From NCBI GenBank assembly GCA_964035015.1, contig OZ035997.1, positions 61,441,785 through 61,505,784 of the forward strand: a DNA stretch of 64,000 nt, in the 5' to 3' direction. This document shows positions 1 through 11,900 of this stretch, one piece after another. This DNA comes from Corallium rubrum. Lineage: Eukaryota; Cnidaria; Anthozoa; Scleralcyonacea; Coralliidae. Made by a program: the position numbers and the translations under genes. Numbering within the stretch: the first letter of the stretch is position 1; every line of letters begins with the position of its first letter. The notes under the pieces were generated by a model. The model had not been told where the DNA came from. It saw nothing but the letters and a program-made list of their open reading frames with translations, and made no database searches.

Positions 1-210
1 TTCAAATCGAAGAATATCCATAAGGTATTGAGGACTTAATACGAGAAGGATTGTAGCGTATTGCAAGCAATCCAAGGTACCGCACACTTTCTATTATAGA
101 TAAGCAAGTTCATTGAACATTAAGGCATGAGACACACAAATTTTTCTTAATAATTGTATGCTGAGACAACTTTTCACTCGAGCCATATCGAGCCTGTCCT
201 GGAGCCCGTG
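1..210 (+). repeat. Dispersed repeat, left inverted copy
   Basis: This stretch matches the reverse complement of 7672-7849 over most of its length. Shared blocks include AGATAAGCAAGTTCATTGAA and the CTCGAGCCATAT...GAGCC end. The left copy has about 30 extra bases near 50-90. The left edge may be cut by the window. The two copies may be terminal inverted repeats of one large element or independent insertions in opposite orientation. Confidence 0.7.
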
Positions 211-463
211 ATGTTATCAAATTCATTAATTATTCATGAAGAAAATTCAAAAGAAATTAATGTTTAATCAATATCTGTAAATCGCATACAGATTCGTCCT
301 GATTTACATAAACTTTTTCCTCAATTTACTTTGCTAAAATCACTCCAACTTGAAAAATAGTTTGAAAACATGGCTATTTAGATGCGTCCAAGTATGATAA
401 AGCATTCGCAGCCGATCTGTATGTGATTTACTATGGCTCGCTTGCAGTTCACTCACAGGTAGC

Positions 464-701
464 AGAGAAGTCAAGTATGAGTTATATTTACTGAACGTCT
501 TACCTTTGACAACTTATGAATCAATTCACAAACCTGGATGGTGTAATGAATGCTTGAATCTTAATACACGAAGTGTTTGCTAACTTGCCAAGCCGTACGA
601 GTTGAAAATCCAGCCATCCAAAGCCATCCAGGTTTGTGAATTGATTCATAAGTTGTCAAAGGTAAGACGTTCAGTAAATATAACTCATACCTGACTTCTC
701 T
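464..701. repeat. Foldback palindrome, 78-bp arms
   Basis: Positions 464-541 and 624-701 are near-perfect reverse complements separated by an 82-bp loop. The arms contain TTTGACAACTTATGAATC and its complement. There is no coding content. The structure fits a foldback-type element or a head-to-head repeat pair. Confidence 0.85.
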
Positions 702-1692
702 GTTCCCTGTGGTTCACTTTGTAAATCAAATACAGATCAACTGCTCATGCTTTATCTATTACACACAAATGCTGTATGGTAAATGTGGAATATTATTGAA
801 CCCTTTGTTTACCAGGGGTTTTCTTTTGCTAATAGAATTATCTGGTGTTAGCTATATAAAATCAATGTAATTAAAAACTTGATAGTTCCGTTCATATGTA
901 AAGGATTAAGCGATTCCTGGGCAAGTAGAGAAGCTGAGAAAACAAAAAAATTATGTATACTGTACATGTATATGATGACCAAGGAAATGTACATGTATTT
1001 AATATTGTGTTATTTGCAGAGTTGCAACCAAAAGCACAAGGTCTGCACATATTTTTATATACAGTACAAACCTTATAACCTAGCTTGTTAGTGACGAAAT
1101 TTTCTGTGATTGTTTGAGGCCATTTTGCAGGCTTTCATTGTGCGACATCAGTCAAGCAATGTATATTTTTTTATTATTTGATCATTCTTATCAATGAACC
1201 ATACAATAATTTATTGCTCTGGTGAGTCCTAATTTATTGAATGCAAAATTAACTGCCTTCAGTTTCGTTAGTTTTACAGAATTACAGTTGCAAACATAAA
1301 TTAATTTCTAATAAATAATATTAAAGCTTTTTATTGTATAATTATGTTGTGTAAAGTTTTATCTTCTGACACTCATATGTTTAACTGCCAAATTGCTTGA
1401 TCTGCTGCTTATCCAACCCAAGCATTAATTTTCTCAGTTTGTGGTGTGGTGTTCAAACTACCATACACTTTGCTGATCAACTATGAACTATTATATAGTG
1501 CCCTTATGAACTATTATATAGTGCCTTTAAAGTCTGGGGGTAATTTGGTAGTTATTGATGTAGTCATATAATGATAATTTATAGTATTGCTTCCATACAA
1601 GATAGTATGTTATATATAAAATTCCCAAAACTATATACAGTACTTGATTGTTACTTACTGATTGTTACTCACTTACTGTGAGTCCATTAGAG
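702..1692. other. AT-rich intergenic DNA, nothing recognised
   Basis: No coding frame with convincing composition is present. A small direct duplication (TGAACTATTATATAGTGCC twice, about 1485-1530) is the only local structure I see. Confidence 0.6.
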
Positions 1693-1791
1693 CTAATATT
1701 TTTGGGTCATTATAATTTTTCTAAGGCTAGACAGAGACCCTGGAAAGTTGAAATGTTGTCTTTGCCTATAGACTTTCTGTCTAGGGTTTAC

Positions 1792-1821
1792 TAGCAGATG
1801 AGTCCACTGTGTTTCTGTAGA
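1792..1821 (-). pseudogene. Tiny Helitron-like scrap
   Basis: The minus strand encodes STETQWTHLL. This resembles the motif that normally follows the phenylalanine/cysteine-rich segment at the end of the Helitron fragment at 3243-3632. The frame is only a few residues long on each side. It may be the separated continuation of that fragment, or chance. Confidence 0.25.
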
Positions 1822-1862
1822 TAGAACAAAAGGTCCGCTATGCGTACTTGTATCTGCGCCAA

Positions 1863-2030
1863 ACCCACTACTGTGAGAAACACTTGTCAAGATCTTGTAA
1901 GATCTTGTGTTCTTGTAAGATCTTGTGTGATCTTGGAAAATCTTGTAAGATCTTAAGAAAAATCTTATAAGATTTTTACACGTAGATCTTATAAGATTTT
2001 AGCGAGATCTTATAAGATAATTAAAGATCA
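1863..2030. repeat. Degenerate GATCTTGTAAG / ATCTTATAAGAT array
   Basis: About ten copies of an 11-12 base motif built on AGATCTT, many self-complementary (for example ATCTTATAAGAT), are packed into 170 bp. The function is unknown. The array adjoins the tandem repeat that starts near 2187. Confidence 0.75.
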
Positions 2031-2186
2031 GAGAAAGTACACGTTCTCTGACCATAATAATTTTTTATCATGACTCACAAAAACTGTGGTAGATCACACT
2101 TAAGAGTTTACTGTAAGTCACCTTAAAAATACTTACCAGTTAAGGAGAAAAATCTATTTGAACTGAGATGAGCTGGCAATTATCGG

Positions 2187-2960
2187 GTCAAACGCAATCA
2201 TATTTAAAGTATCCCTGAATCGTCTGTAAGTTTGTGCCATTCAAGAAACTTGTACAGTTAGATAGAGCGTTAAATACTCTACAACATATGCGAATTAGAA
2301 AAATCGTATTAAATAGAACCCTGAGAAATCATAGTGTTTTAGTCAAAACGTTTGTCGGAAATATAGAATTTAACGGCTAACAGCCGTATTGGGATATATC
2401 TTCACTGCAGTTGAGCCACCAAATACCGCGTGTTTAAAGTATACCCCTGAATCGTCTAGGTTTGTGCCATTCACGAAACTTCTACAGGTAGATAGAGCGT
2501 TAAATTCTGTACAACATATGTGAAATATGGTATAGAATAGCAATGGAGAAAAGGCTATTTGAAGTGACATGAGCGCAAGTATCAAATTGCATTATTACGA
2601 TGTTTACTTAAGATACAGTCAAACGCGGTCATATAAGTAAATCCCTGAATCATCTGTAGGTTTGTGCCATTTGGAAAACTTGCACGGTTAGATAGAGCGT
2701 TAAATTCTGTACAACGTATGTCCATTAGAACAAATCGTATAGAATAGCAACGGACAAAAATCTATTGGAACTGAGATGAGCGCAAATATCAAATTGCATA
2801 TATTATCACTCAGCCTACGGTCAAACGCAATCATTTTAAAGTATCCCCGAATCGTCCGTAGGTTTGTGCCATTCACGAAACTCGTACAGTTAGATAGAAC
2901 GTTAAATTATGTACAAGATACGTGAATTTGAAAAAATCATATAGAATAGAACCATGAAAA
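2187..2960 (+). repeat. Four-copy tandem repeat, units about 200 bp
   Basis: Units begin near 2187, 2425, 2617 and 2818. They share the order GTCAAACGC, CCCTGAATCGTC, TTTGTGCCATTC, GTACAGTTAGATAGAGCGTTAAAT and TACAACATATG, with substitutions. The second unit lacks the leading block. The last unit runs directly into the dispersed repeat at 2990. No coding frame spans the units. Confidence 0.8.
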
Positions 2961-2989
2961 TCGTAGTATTTTAATCCAAAACTTTGCCG

Positions 2990-3242
2990 CTTCGGAGGAC
3001 TTCGTGATATGGCGGACGAAATATTGTAAACACGATCGGATTAAAAATACTTGTTTCCATCGTTCAAACTGACAGCTCGTAGGTGACACCAAAAAATTCT
3101 GAGCTTTGATTGGCGCTGATGTAATCATCGCGCATTGGTTATAGTTACAACAGCACACACTACAGGTCAGTGGTTACACAAAAAAGCTAACCCACAAACA
3201 TACATACACACAACACGATAGCAATATATCTGCTGCGCGGAT
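2990..3242 (-). repeat. Dispersed repeat copy (partner at 14396)
   Basis: On the minus strand this begins GCGCAGCAGATATATTGC and stays alignable to 14396-14650 as far as CATATCACGAAG. It is inserted beside a Helitron fragment, whose frame stops at the junction (3243). Probably a short non-autonomous element; the termini are not certain. Confidence 0.75.
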
Positions 3243-3632
3243 TCAAAAACTACAAAACAAAGAGGTTGAGCCCAATTGTCTTATCATTGCAAAGATATCT
3301 TTTTTAGCCTTTTCAAAATATGAAGGAGTACCTCTTAATGCTCTTAATGCTCTTAGAAACTTAGAACCTTCATCGTGGTGAATTAGTTTATCTATTGCAC
3401 CGTTTTGTTTCAGCTGGCCAGCTTTAATTGAACCATTGCTACCTTTACATTTTCTCAAGGCAACTTGACTTTGCCCAAGTAAAATTTTCATTTGCAGTTT
3501 CTTTGTTTTAAAGAAAATATTTTCTACACACATAGCAGCCCTTCTGTCAGACCGTCTTAACTCAGATTTGCACATTTCACTGTAATGAACGTCTGTAAGT
3601 CTGTTAGCATTAGTCCGATGGCTTAAGGCCAT
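3243..3632 (-). pseudogene. Helitron replicase fragment
   Basis: This 129-residue frame resembles the Helitron helicase-like N-terminal domain. It contains the characteristic blocks VHYSEMCKSELRRSDRR, CVENIFFKTKKLQMK, PSYFEKAKKDIFAMIRQLG and a terminal LFCSF, in the expected order. In the family that domain belongs to the replication initiator/helicase of rolling-circle transposons. Here the frame stops where the dispersed repeat at 2990-3242 begins. The rest of the Rep domain and all of the helicase are missing, so it is a truncated relic. The assignment rests on remembered family motifs. Confidence 0.7.
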
Positions 3633-3721
3633 TTTTTAGCAAGATCATACATGCCGGATTAAACCATGAAACTTTATATACTTAATATATAGGTTCCATA
3701 GAAGCATTCTAGAGGGGGGTG

Positions 3722-4933
3722 CAGGGGCGGATCTAGGAAAATATTTAACTGTTGCACGCATGGCGTGGTTCACTCGATCTAGGGGGGTACGGGGGCATGC
3801 CCCCCGGAAAATTTTGAAAATTAGGACCTCTAAAAACGCATTTCTCGCATTCTGAGAGCAAGTTAAAGCCATCCTGGAAGACCGTTTTGTATATGTTTAA
3901 GATAACGTATTGTAATTAGATACACAATGAAACATAAATACAACCGAGAAGCGCTTAGTAATACTATACTGTACAAAGCATAAACGAGAGAGAGACTAGT
4001 CTAAACTCAAAATGTATTTAATATGGAAAGTGACTGTCAGACTTGACTCACTGACTGCAGTAAATATTGAAACCGAACAGCGGAGAGCTGATTCCCATGA
4101 AACACTGACTGAGGACTCATTAGCATACAGTATAATATAATATTAATTTATAGAATATTATTCATAAGCTGAGCTGCTAAGGCTTACCTCACTGGGTAGT
4201 GATTCGAGGCGCGCGATTCCTGCACAAAGTACAGCGTAGATCTTCACCAAGATTCTTTCCGCATCCTTTTGAAATATTACGCTCGCACTCGCGCTTGAGA
4301 GCGATAAGTTTACAGTCTGTTTCCTCTCGAGAATAACTTCCATTCAATATATTCAACAGCGGTTGTAACACGTACATCGTTAGAAGCCATTTATTCTTGA
4401 AAGAAGCCGAGTAGGTCGAATGAAGCGTACTCAATAACATCATCTGAGAAGCGAAACAGATTTCACAATCTGTTGCAACTGTTGCACAGTCTAGTGTCTT
4501 GATTGGACAGCTACCCCTAGCTGTTGCACAAATGCTAAATATAGCCTGTTTCACGGACTATATTTAGCTCAACTGTTGCACAAACGACTTCAGACTGATG
4601 TGGTGCAACAGCGGACCAGGCCTGTTGCACAAGGATGTTGCACAAGGATGTTGCACAAGGAGATGGGGGGGGGGGGGGGGGGGTTCGGCCGGAAATATTG
4701 TATATTGCGGGTTTTCTGGGTGATGACAATCTCACCCAATTGCGAGTTAGAATTTTCCCGGATTTTGCTCGAAGCGAAGACTGGCTGGAGGGTCGAGGCT
4801 GAGCTTTCGAGTTATAAACCATTAGGTAATTTTGCAAATTGAATTATTATTATCTTTTAATGTCGTTTTTCGTTTTTCCGGACATTTTTACTGTTGCATT
4901 TGCAACAGTTGCAACAGTCTAGATCCGCCCCTG
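3722..4933 (+). mobile_element. Non-autonomous DNA transposon, copy 1
   Basis: This 1212-bp element begins CAGGGGCGGATCTAG and ends with the exact 15-bp reverse complement. The flanking 5-mers are GGGTG and CGGTG, which fits a 5-bp target duplication with one mismatch. The interior has no transposase. It has several GTTGCAC motifs and a poly-G run near 4667-4683. A second copy lies at 38182-39360. The CAGGG ends and 5-bp duplication suggest mobilisation by a hAT transposase of the 5-bp class. Confidence 0.9.
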
Positions 4934-5011
4934 CGGTGCCCGATTTGAGTGGCTTAGATAAACGTCAAGGTCAAGTATTTCCAAGATGGTGGCCTGTGTT
5001 TTTACAAAAAG

Positions 5012-5291
<280 letters not shown>

Positions 5292-6261
5292 GTAGAAAGT
5301 CAACTTCAACTGGCATACATTTTGTGAAAAAACGAACGTTTTGTTAATATTTTCTTCTTATAGTTATAGTTATAGGACTCTTCAGTACAAACAACCGTAT
5401 AACAAACACAAGAAAAACACTTCAATAAATGTCGCGTCCCCTGAATGGGAACGAAGTTTTAACCAAAGCGACACTGATAATTAAAGTGATAAACATTTAA
5501 TAATATATTAAACTATCTAGAATAAATGGTACACACGCCGGTCAGTGTTCGTAGAGGTAAAAAGTCTATAGTGAAGCACAAGTTATGAAAGTTCTCTCCA
5601 CGAAATTACTATTATCTCCCTCCAAAGTGCTGTAGATATCTCCCTCCGAAATACTAAAGTTATCTCTCTCCGAACTCCGGAGTACTCGTTGACAACCCGC
5701 TAGTCGGCGTGTACACGCCTTTAAATAATAACTAAGTGAACTACTAGAAATACATGAACGCAAGTGATAGGATATACGTAAGGAAAGTGGGAAATTCGAA
5801 CAGTTTTGCTACTAAATGTTCGTGATTACTGAGAGCGGCTGCTCTATATTTTTACCGTAAACTTAAACCGTTTCGCCGGCCTTTATTTCTTCGTCGGTTT
5901 TCAAGTTTCACTCTTGCTTTCTCCTCCTTTTGAGTTTCGGTTTGACGGGTTTCCTTCTACTCAAGACGTTGTTTTGCTTTATACGTAGACGTTGATTTGT
6001 TTCTGTTCTTTCAAAAGTGATATACGTTTCCCAAAAACTCCTTTCTCAAGTCTTTTTGTCAAGAATAAATTATGTTGTTAGTTCAAATCTTTTTGTCAAG
6101 AACTATATTGTCCCCAGTGCCCCACAATCTTAACGCGCATGGTCCGTCCACACATATATACAAATAAATAAATAAATATTCAGATCACAGAAATTCGTTC
6201 GCATATCACGTTTGTCCACGCGTGTAAAATGGCTCCACGCGTGTCGAGATTAGCACCCTCA
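5292..6261. other. Intergenic DNA, nothing recognised
   Basis: No family match, inverted repeat or convincing coding frame was seen. Three similar CTCCCTCCGAA/CTCTCTCCGAA motifs near 5610-5680 form a weak local repeat. Confidence 0.5.
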
Positions 6262-6291
6262 CCGGGCGACGGGCCGAAGCCCGTCGCCCGG
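6262..6291. repeat. GC-rich perfect hairpin
   Basis: CCGGGCGACGGGC and its exact complement are separated by the tetraloop CGAA. The 13-bp all-paired stem sits in AT-rich surroundings. It looks like a structured element end or a transcript hairpin. No element border could be tied to it. Confidence 0.85.
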
Positions 6292-6968
6292 CTCGGGGAA
6301 AATATGCGAATAAATTATATGCTAGAACGGTTATGGTCTAAATGTGACAATAAATATTATTTCTGGACAAAAAAACTGGTGCTTAGTAAGAAGGGTTTTT
6401 TATTAGACAAATCTCAAAAAAGAACAGCCAAATGGTACAAAACATGTGATCGAAGAAGCACGTAAAAAAGACGAAATATGACATTTCATTGAAGTATTGC
6501 ATCGGTATTTACCTTTGCTGTTGTTCATGGTGGATATTCTTGCCAGTTATACATAACTTTCGTAGCACGCCAGTGAAAAAATAGTTTATCAGAATTATTT
6601 TTTCCTGAAATATATGTTTTCGGCCATATTGGTTTGTTTTACCGCTGAACAAAAAGGCCGCTAAGTTCACCATTAGAATTCAGCTAAAGCGTGTTTTCGG
6701 ATTTTGAGTGTGGAAAAAGTGTGAAGCTGAACAAAATCTTTGCCTTGTTACTAAACTGTGACGTTTTCCTGCAGGTAAGTTGACACATTACCAGCCAATA
6801 AATAGTCAATCAATCTGTGGATTGATTTGTTCTCACATTGCTTGTTGTGTGTTCATTTAGTCTTGCTTTATGTTGGGGCTTTTTCAAGACAATAGATTGG
6901 ACTGCGAATTGCTTAAAAATATTGGAAAGATATATGACAATATGGCGTTTTTAAGCTAGTACAACACA
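6292..6968. other. Intergenic DNA upstream of the 6969 frame
   Basis: No recognisable gene. A possible splice donor (CTGCAGGTAAGT near 6771) would suit a non-coding first exon for the frame starting at 6969, but nothing else supports it. Confidence 0.35.
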
Positions 6969-7670
6969 ATGAATATAGCCGAAAACTGCATTATATGTGG
7001 GGAAAAAGACGATGAATTAAAGTGTCCTGCCGATAGGCCGAACGAAGAAGGATTGGCTTTATATGACGATTTCCGGCAAAATGTGGAAGGATTTCGTGAA
7101 TTACAAGGTCTTCCAGTTGAGTTGTCGTTCAGTAGTAGTGCTGCTGAACTTCTAGAAAATCGTGCTAAATGGCATAAAGCATGTTGGCTGAAATTTGCTA
7201 CCTCTAAGCTTGAAGAACAAGAGTGCAAAAAGCGCAAAAATACTGAGCCCAATGAAAGAAAGTCTAAACATCAGTCACATGGTTCTCCTGCAACTATGGC
7301 ACGCTGTATTTTTTGTAGCAAAACACAAGGTATATGACATAACTGTTCAAATTTGGAATTGGATGCAAGACTTCGAGATATGGCAACACAGCTGAAGGAT
7401 GAAAACTTGTTAGCAAGAATAGCAGGAGGTGATTTAGTAGCCATAATCGTTATAGAAGTCTAGAGAGAAGAAATGAGGAAATGGACAACACCTTGTCAAC
7501 TACTAATGAAAAGTGGAACAGGCTCGTGTCTTTGCCGAGTTAGTTTCTTATATAGAAAGCAGCATTGAAGACGGAAATTACATATTCCGACTTTCCAAGA
7601 TCCACGCATTATTTGAAGAGCGACTTGCTATACTAGGTATCAGTAAGACAATCAATAAGTCAACTAGTCA
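6969..7670 (+). pseudogene. Relic of a multicopy CIICG-type zinc protein
   Basis: The first 123 codons read MNIAENCIICGEKDDELKCP, then AKWHKACWLKFATSKLEEQE and ARCIFCSKTQG. This is the Cys-x2-Cys ... His-x3-Cys pattern of a multicopy family seen in cnidarian and other invertebrate genomes, often next to transposons. Homologous sequence continues in other frames (about 7340-7480, then 7513-7660 with ARVFAELVSYIESSIEDG). At least two frameshifts therefore break it. It ends abruptly where the repeat at 7672 starts. The biochemical function is unknown. The family identification is from memory. Confidence 0.6.
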
Positions 7671-7671
7671 A

Positions 7672-7849
7672 GGCACGGGCTCTAGGACAGGCTCTATATG
7701 GCTCGAGTGAAAAGTTGCCTCAGCATACCATTATTAACAAAAATTTGTGTCTGTCGTGTCTTAATGTTCAATGAACTTGCTTATCTATATTACAAAGTGC
7801 ACGGTTACAATTCTCCTCGTAAGTCCTCATGAATATTCTTCGAATTGAA
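7672..7849 (-). repeat. Dispersed repeat, right inverted copy
   Basis: This is the reverse complement of 1-210. It truncates the zinc-protein relic at about 7670 and ends with a copy of GAAGAATATTC close to 7849. Confidence 0.7.
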
Positions 7850-8937
7850 CGGCCATGTTTACCTGACCCAATCTTTCAAACTCATCACGCGGCTTAAGCG
7901 TACTAGATAATGACGTCACACGTCCTGCTAGAAAGCCTAACAAGAAACTATTTCTAAAAAGAAATAGCTGTTTCGTTCCGGGTAATGACGAAATTTACCT
8001 TATAGCTCGGCTAATTTCCCGCCATGTAGTCTGACGCGACAATTTTTACGCAAATACTGGTAATGACCGCGAGTGAAACTAGTTCGGGGCAGTGAACCCG
8101 AGATGATGAGATTTTAACTTACATCAAGTTCACTGGTTCGGGGCAACTTAACTTAAACAGAGGGTTTTACGACCAATCGACAATCACTTGTTGGTAAGCG
8201 CTGTTGAGCGCTGTTGACTACATGATTGCAGATGTGTTACTTTGAAATGTTTTGTTATTATTTACACTAGATTAGAATAGTGATTGAGAAATAGAGAAAA
8301 ATAAAAGGAGAAAACCAGTCGGGAGAAAAATATGAGATTGCATATAACTGTAGTTCTGAGTGATAAGTAAACTCATTTGGCATTTAGTCAAACTGGATGT
8401 TCTTTACCCCGCGATCTTGCAATATTGACAGCAACATTGCAATGTTGACTTGTTAAATGTTAAACGATACACGGTGACTCCTTGGCAAGTTGCTGAAAAT
8501 TCGCATTTTAAATATCGAACTTCACACAACATGAAGTTTACTAATTAGAGTTCGTTGTTCTGACTTTCAATCGATTTTCGTATTACATGAAGTAGAACAT
8601 CCGGTTTGACTGTATATAATAATAAAGGCATTGCCATTTGCCAGGTTTTAAAGGGTTAAGTTACATGTTGTATAGCATTCGATGATATTGGAAATTTCTT
8701 ACGACGGTATGACAATACAACTAAACTATGAATGTAGTGAGCAGAAACTGGTATAGCAAGAGCAAATCTGTAATTGAATATTTTCTAATGTAAACAAACG
8801 ATTATTGGCATGAAAAACAAGCTTAGAATACAGTACTATTTAAAACAAAGTTTTGCTTGACTGCGACGGATGAAGGGCAACTAAAGCACCTCTTAATTAA
8901 GTCTAGCTTATACTATGTCTTTATGTGAATGTCTTTA
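7850..8937. other. Intergenic DNA with a weak inverted repeat
   Basis: No gene recognised. GTCAAACTGGATGTTCT (8387-8403) and AGAACATCCGGTTTGAC (8593-8609) are complementary at 16 of 17 bases. They may bound a 223-bp MITE-like element. Confidence 0.45.
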
Positions 8938-11900
8938 CAGGGATGTAGCTACACTGGGCGGCGCCGGGCGGCACCGCCCGGCAGAAACTATAAGCGCCCG
9001 GCACTCGAAGTAGTTTTTCCAAAAGCGCCCGGCACATTATGTAGTTTCTGTGGAGCAGCATCTTTGTTATGTAATTATGTAATTCATCAAGCTTCGTGAT
9101 AAGTACGGAACTTTGCCTAAACAGATAAACGTTTGCACGATTTTTATTTGGCATTGGTCACAAAAAGGCAGCTGTCACGGAGTACGTCGCAGTCTTGACT
9201 GGCGCCGCTGATAAGTTTATAAATAAAATTTGAGTGTGGATTCAGAAATAATAAATACAAGATCTGATTAGGTCTTGCAAACACCTTGCTGCTTTGGTAC
9301 ACACGACAGCTCTGCCACACAATTCTGCACATAACGGTTAATTCCTGTTGTTTCCCTACCTAGACATAAACTATATTTATGCCTGAGTAATCTCAAAGGC
9401 TTCTGTTTCTTGTGTTTTTCCGGACAATGACATACATTACCATATTGTAAACAAGTGTTTCAAATTACAAGGTTTGGTTTTGATCAGGCGGAGTCACGCA
9501 CAATGTCTGCAAAGCCCCTAGGACAAATGGTTTGATTTTGAGAAAAAATAATTTAATTCATAGAAATTCTAACTTCTATGGAATGATTATCCATCATTGA
9601 GTTGTCATGTTCGGAAAAAATCAGGCTTAATACCCATTTTAGCGGAAAACCAGAGATATATTAAGCTGAAATATAGTTAATATATTAACTATGGCCAAAC
9701 ACGGTAGCGGCGGAGTATGATTTCGGTTTTCCATAACCGGTTTGAAAGCAAGGTTCATGTTTTGAACTAATCAAGCGTGGAAGTACCGAAACAGCTTGTC
9801 AACATGGTTTAACCCGGCGTGGTTTAACATGTCTTTACTTAAATACTTTCCTGTCATGACAAAGAAAAGCAATCAAACGACAAGTGAATCATCTCAGCCA
9901 CAGACACAATCTGCAATTGAAGCTGTCGATGAGTCCGAGTTGATACCTGGATCCGATGCTGATGTCGAGCCTGAGCCTCAGGAGACAAATACTGAAACAG
10001 GAAAACGAAAACTACCAGACAATCGTGGCATAAAAACGAAAAAGTCAAAGCATGCAGTTTCATTCAAAGAATCGTGGAAAAAGGGCAGACCTTGGTTGAT
10101 TCATGTGAGCGGGAAGGGTGTGTTTTGTCAGTCATGCCAGCGACATGGAATGATGCCTTTTGACAGAGATACCTGGAACAAACAGCCATGTACACGCCTG
10201 CGGTTAGAAAGTGTTACCGACCATGAACGTTCAGCAGCTCATAAATCGGCTCTCAAACAGGACATCGAAGCTACGCTACATGCTGATGCGGCTGTTTCAA
10301 TCGTGCCACGTGTTAATATGACGGGCATGACAAAAACATTCGCTTGCCTCTATCACTTGGTAAAACAACGGATTGCTCACACAACAAATTTACAACCAAT
10401 GTTAGATTTTTTGGAGTACCTACAAGTAACCCTCAATCTAAGCAATGGGCCTAACTACACGAGTCAAACATCGATTCAAGAAATGCTCTACGCCATGTCT
10501 GAAGTAATCGAGACAAATCTAATCAATGAACTTCTCGAAGCCAGCCATTTTTCTCTGCTTTTTGACGAGACAACGGACTGTAGTGTTAAGGAGCAGATGG
10601 TCGTCCGAGCAAGATACGCTAAAGAGGGCTTGATTTCAGTGAAGTTCCTGAAAATAATTGAGCCTCTTGCAACCACAGACGGTGAAGAACTAGTGATAAC
10701 GCTCAGTGGGAAAAATATTGCGCAAAATGTTATCGATTTTATCGACAGCAAGCATTTGCGCTATGAGAAGTTGCGGGCTCTAGGCACTGACGGGGCATCA
10801 GTAATGACTGGCCAGATGAATGGTGCAGTTCAACTGATAATTAACAAACAGTTGGAATCCCAAGCAGAACTAGATTTCAAGTGTCAGGCAGTCGGATGCC
10901 ATTGTGCAGCACATAAATTGAATCTAGCCGCAACCCAAGCTGGCGATTCCATCCCTTACTTGAAAAAGTTCAAAAAGATTATTCGGCAGCTGTATGATTT
11001 CTATAAGGTTTAGTAACAGTCCAAAAACTTTTAGATCAACCAGAACTAAAAGTCCTGCAACCCTCATCAACACGTTGGTTAAGTACCGAAAATTGTGTTG
11101 CGCGACTGAAGAAAATTCTGGGCAGTATAATTATAAGTTTGGGCCGAGAATCTGAAGAGCGAGGCGATGCTACTGCTGCTGGTCTGTATCAGTTCCTCAG
11201 TGAATATAAGTTTATCGCCACTCTATTATTGCTCTGTGATACGCTACCAACAATCAACCGCCTATCGAAGATATTCCAGGACCGAGACATCGATTACGCT
11301 CTCCTGGCAAACGTCGTTGTTTCCACAAACAACTCCCTCTCTAAATTACGAGGTGGCGACGGAAAAAACCTTAAAGATATACAGTTGTATATTGAAAAGC
11401 TGGAAGAGGACGGTGTGACTGTGACGTATAATAGAAGAAATCTGAGAGGTGGGTGTTCGAACGTGGAAGAGGCGAAGAGGTCATTCGACACTAGTATTAA
11501 ATTAAAGTTTGTCGATAATTTAATTGGTAACCTTGAAGCCCGATTCACCGACAGTGATATAATGGCAGCATTCCGGATATTCGATCCAAAGTCACTCACC
11601 CTGGCAATCACCGAGCCCCAGGACAAAGCTGATCATTCCGAAGTGGAAACCGAAGACGAAAGCGGTGAAACTGAAGACGATTTTGATGTAGAGAAAGCAA
11701 TGGCAGATTATGGGCAAGCCGAAATTATGATCCTAGCTGATCGCTTTGGCTACAGTGAAGGTGTCGACTCACTGATGCAAGAGTGGGATGACTTCAAGCA
11801 GTACATGTTTGACCACTGGATGAGTAAAAGCTGTAGAGATGTTGTCAGAGCCCTTACTGGATTTGAGGCGGAGTGCAATGCGATGCAGTGTCTCTACACA

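Noticed and set aside
6229..6465. 78-codon frame across the GC hairpin
   Set aside because: Its Pro/Gly/Arg part is just the hairpin sequence; no family.
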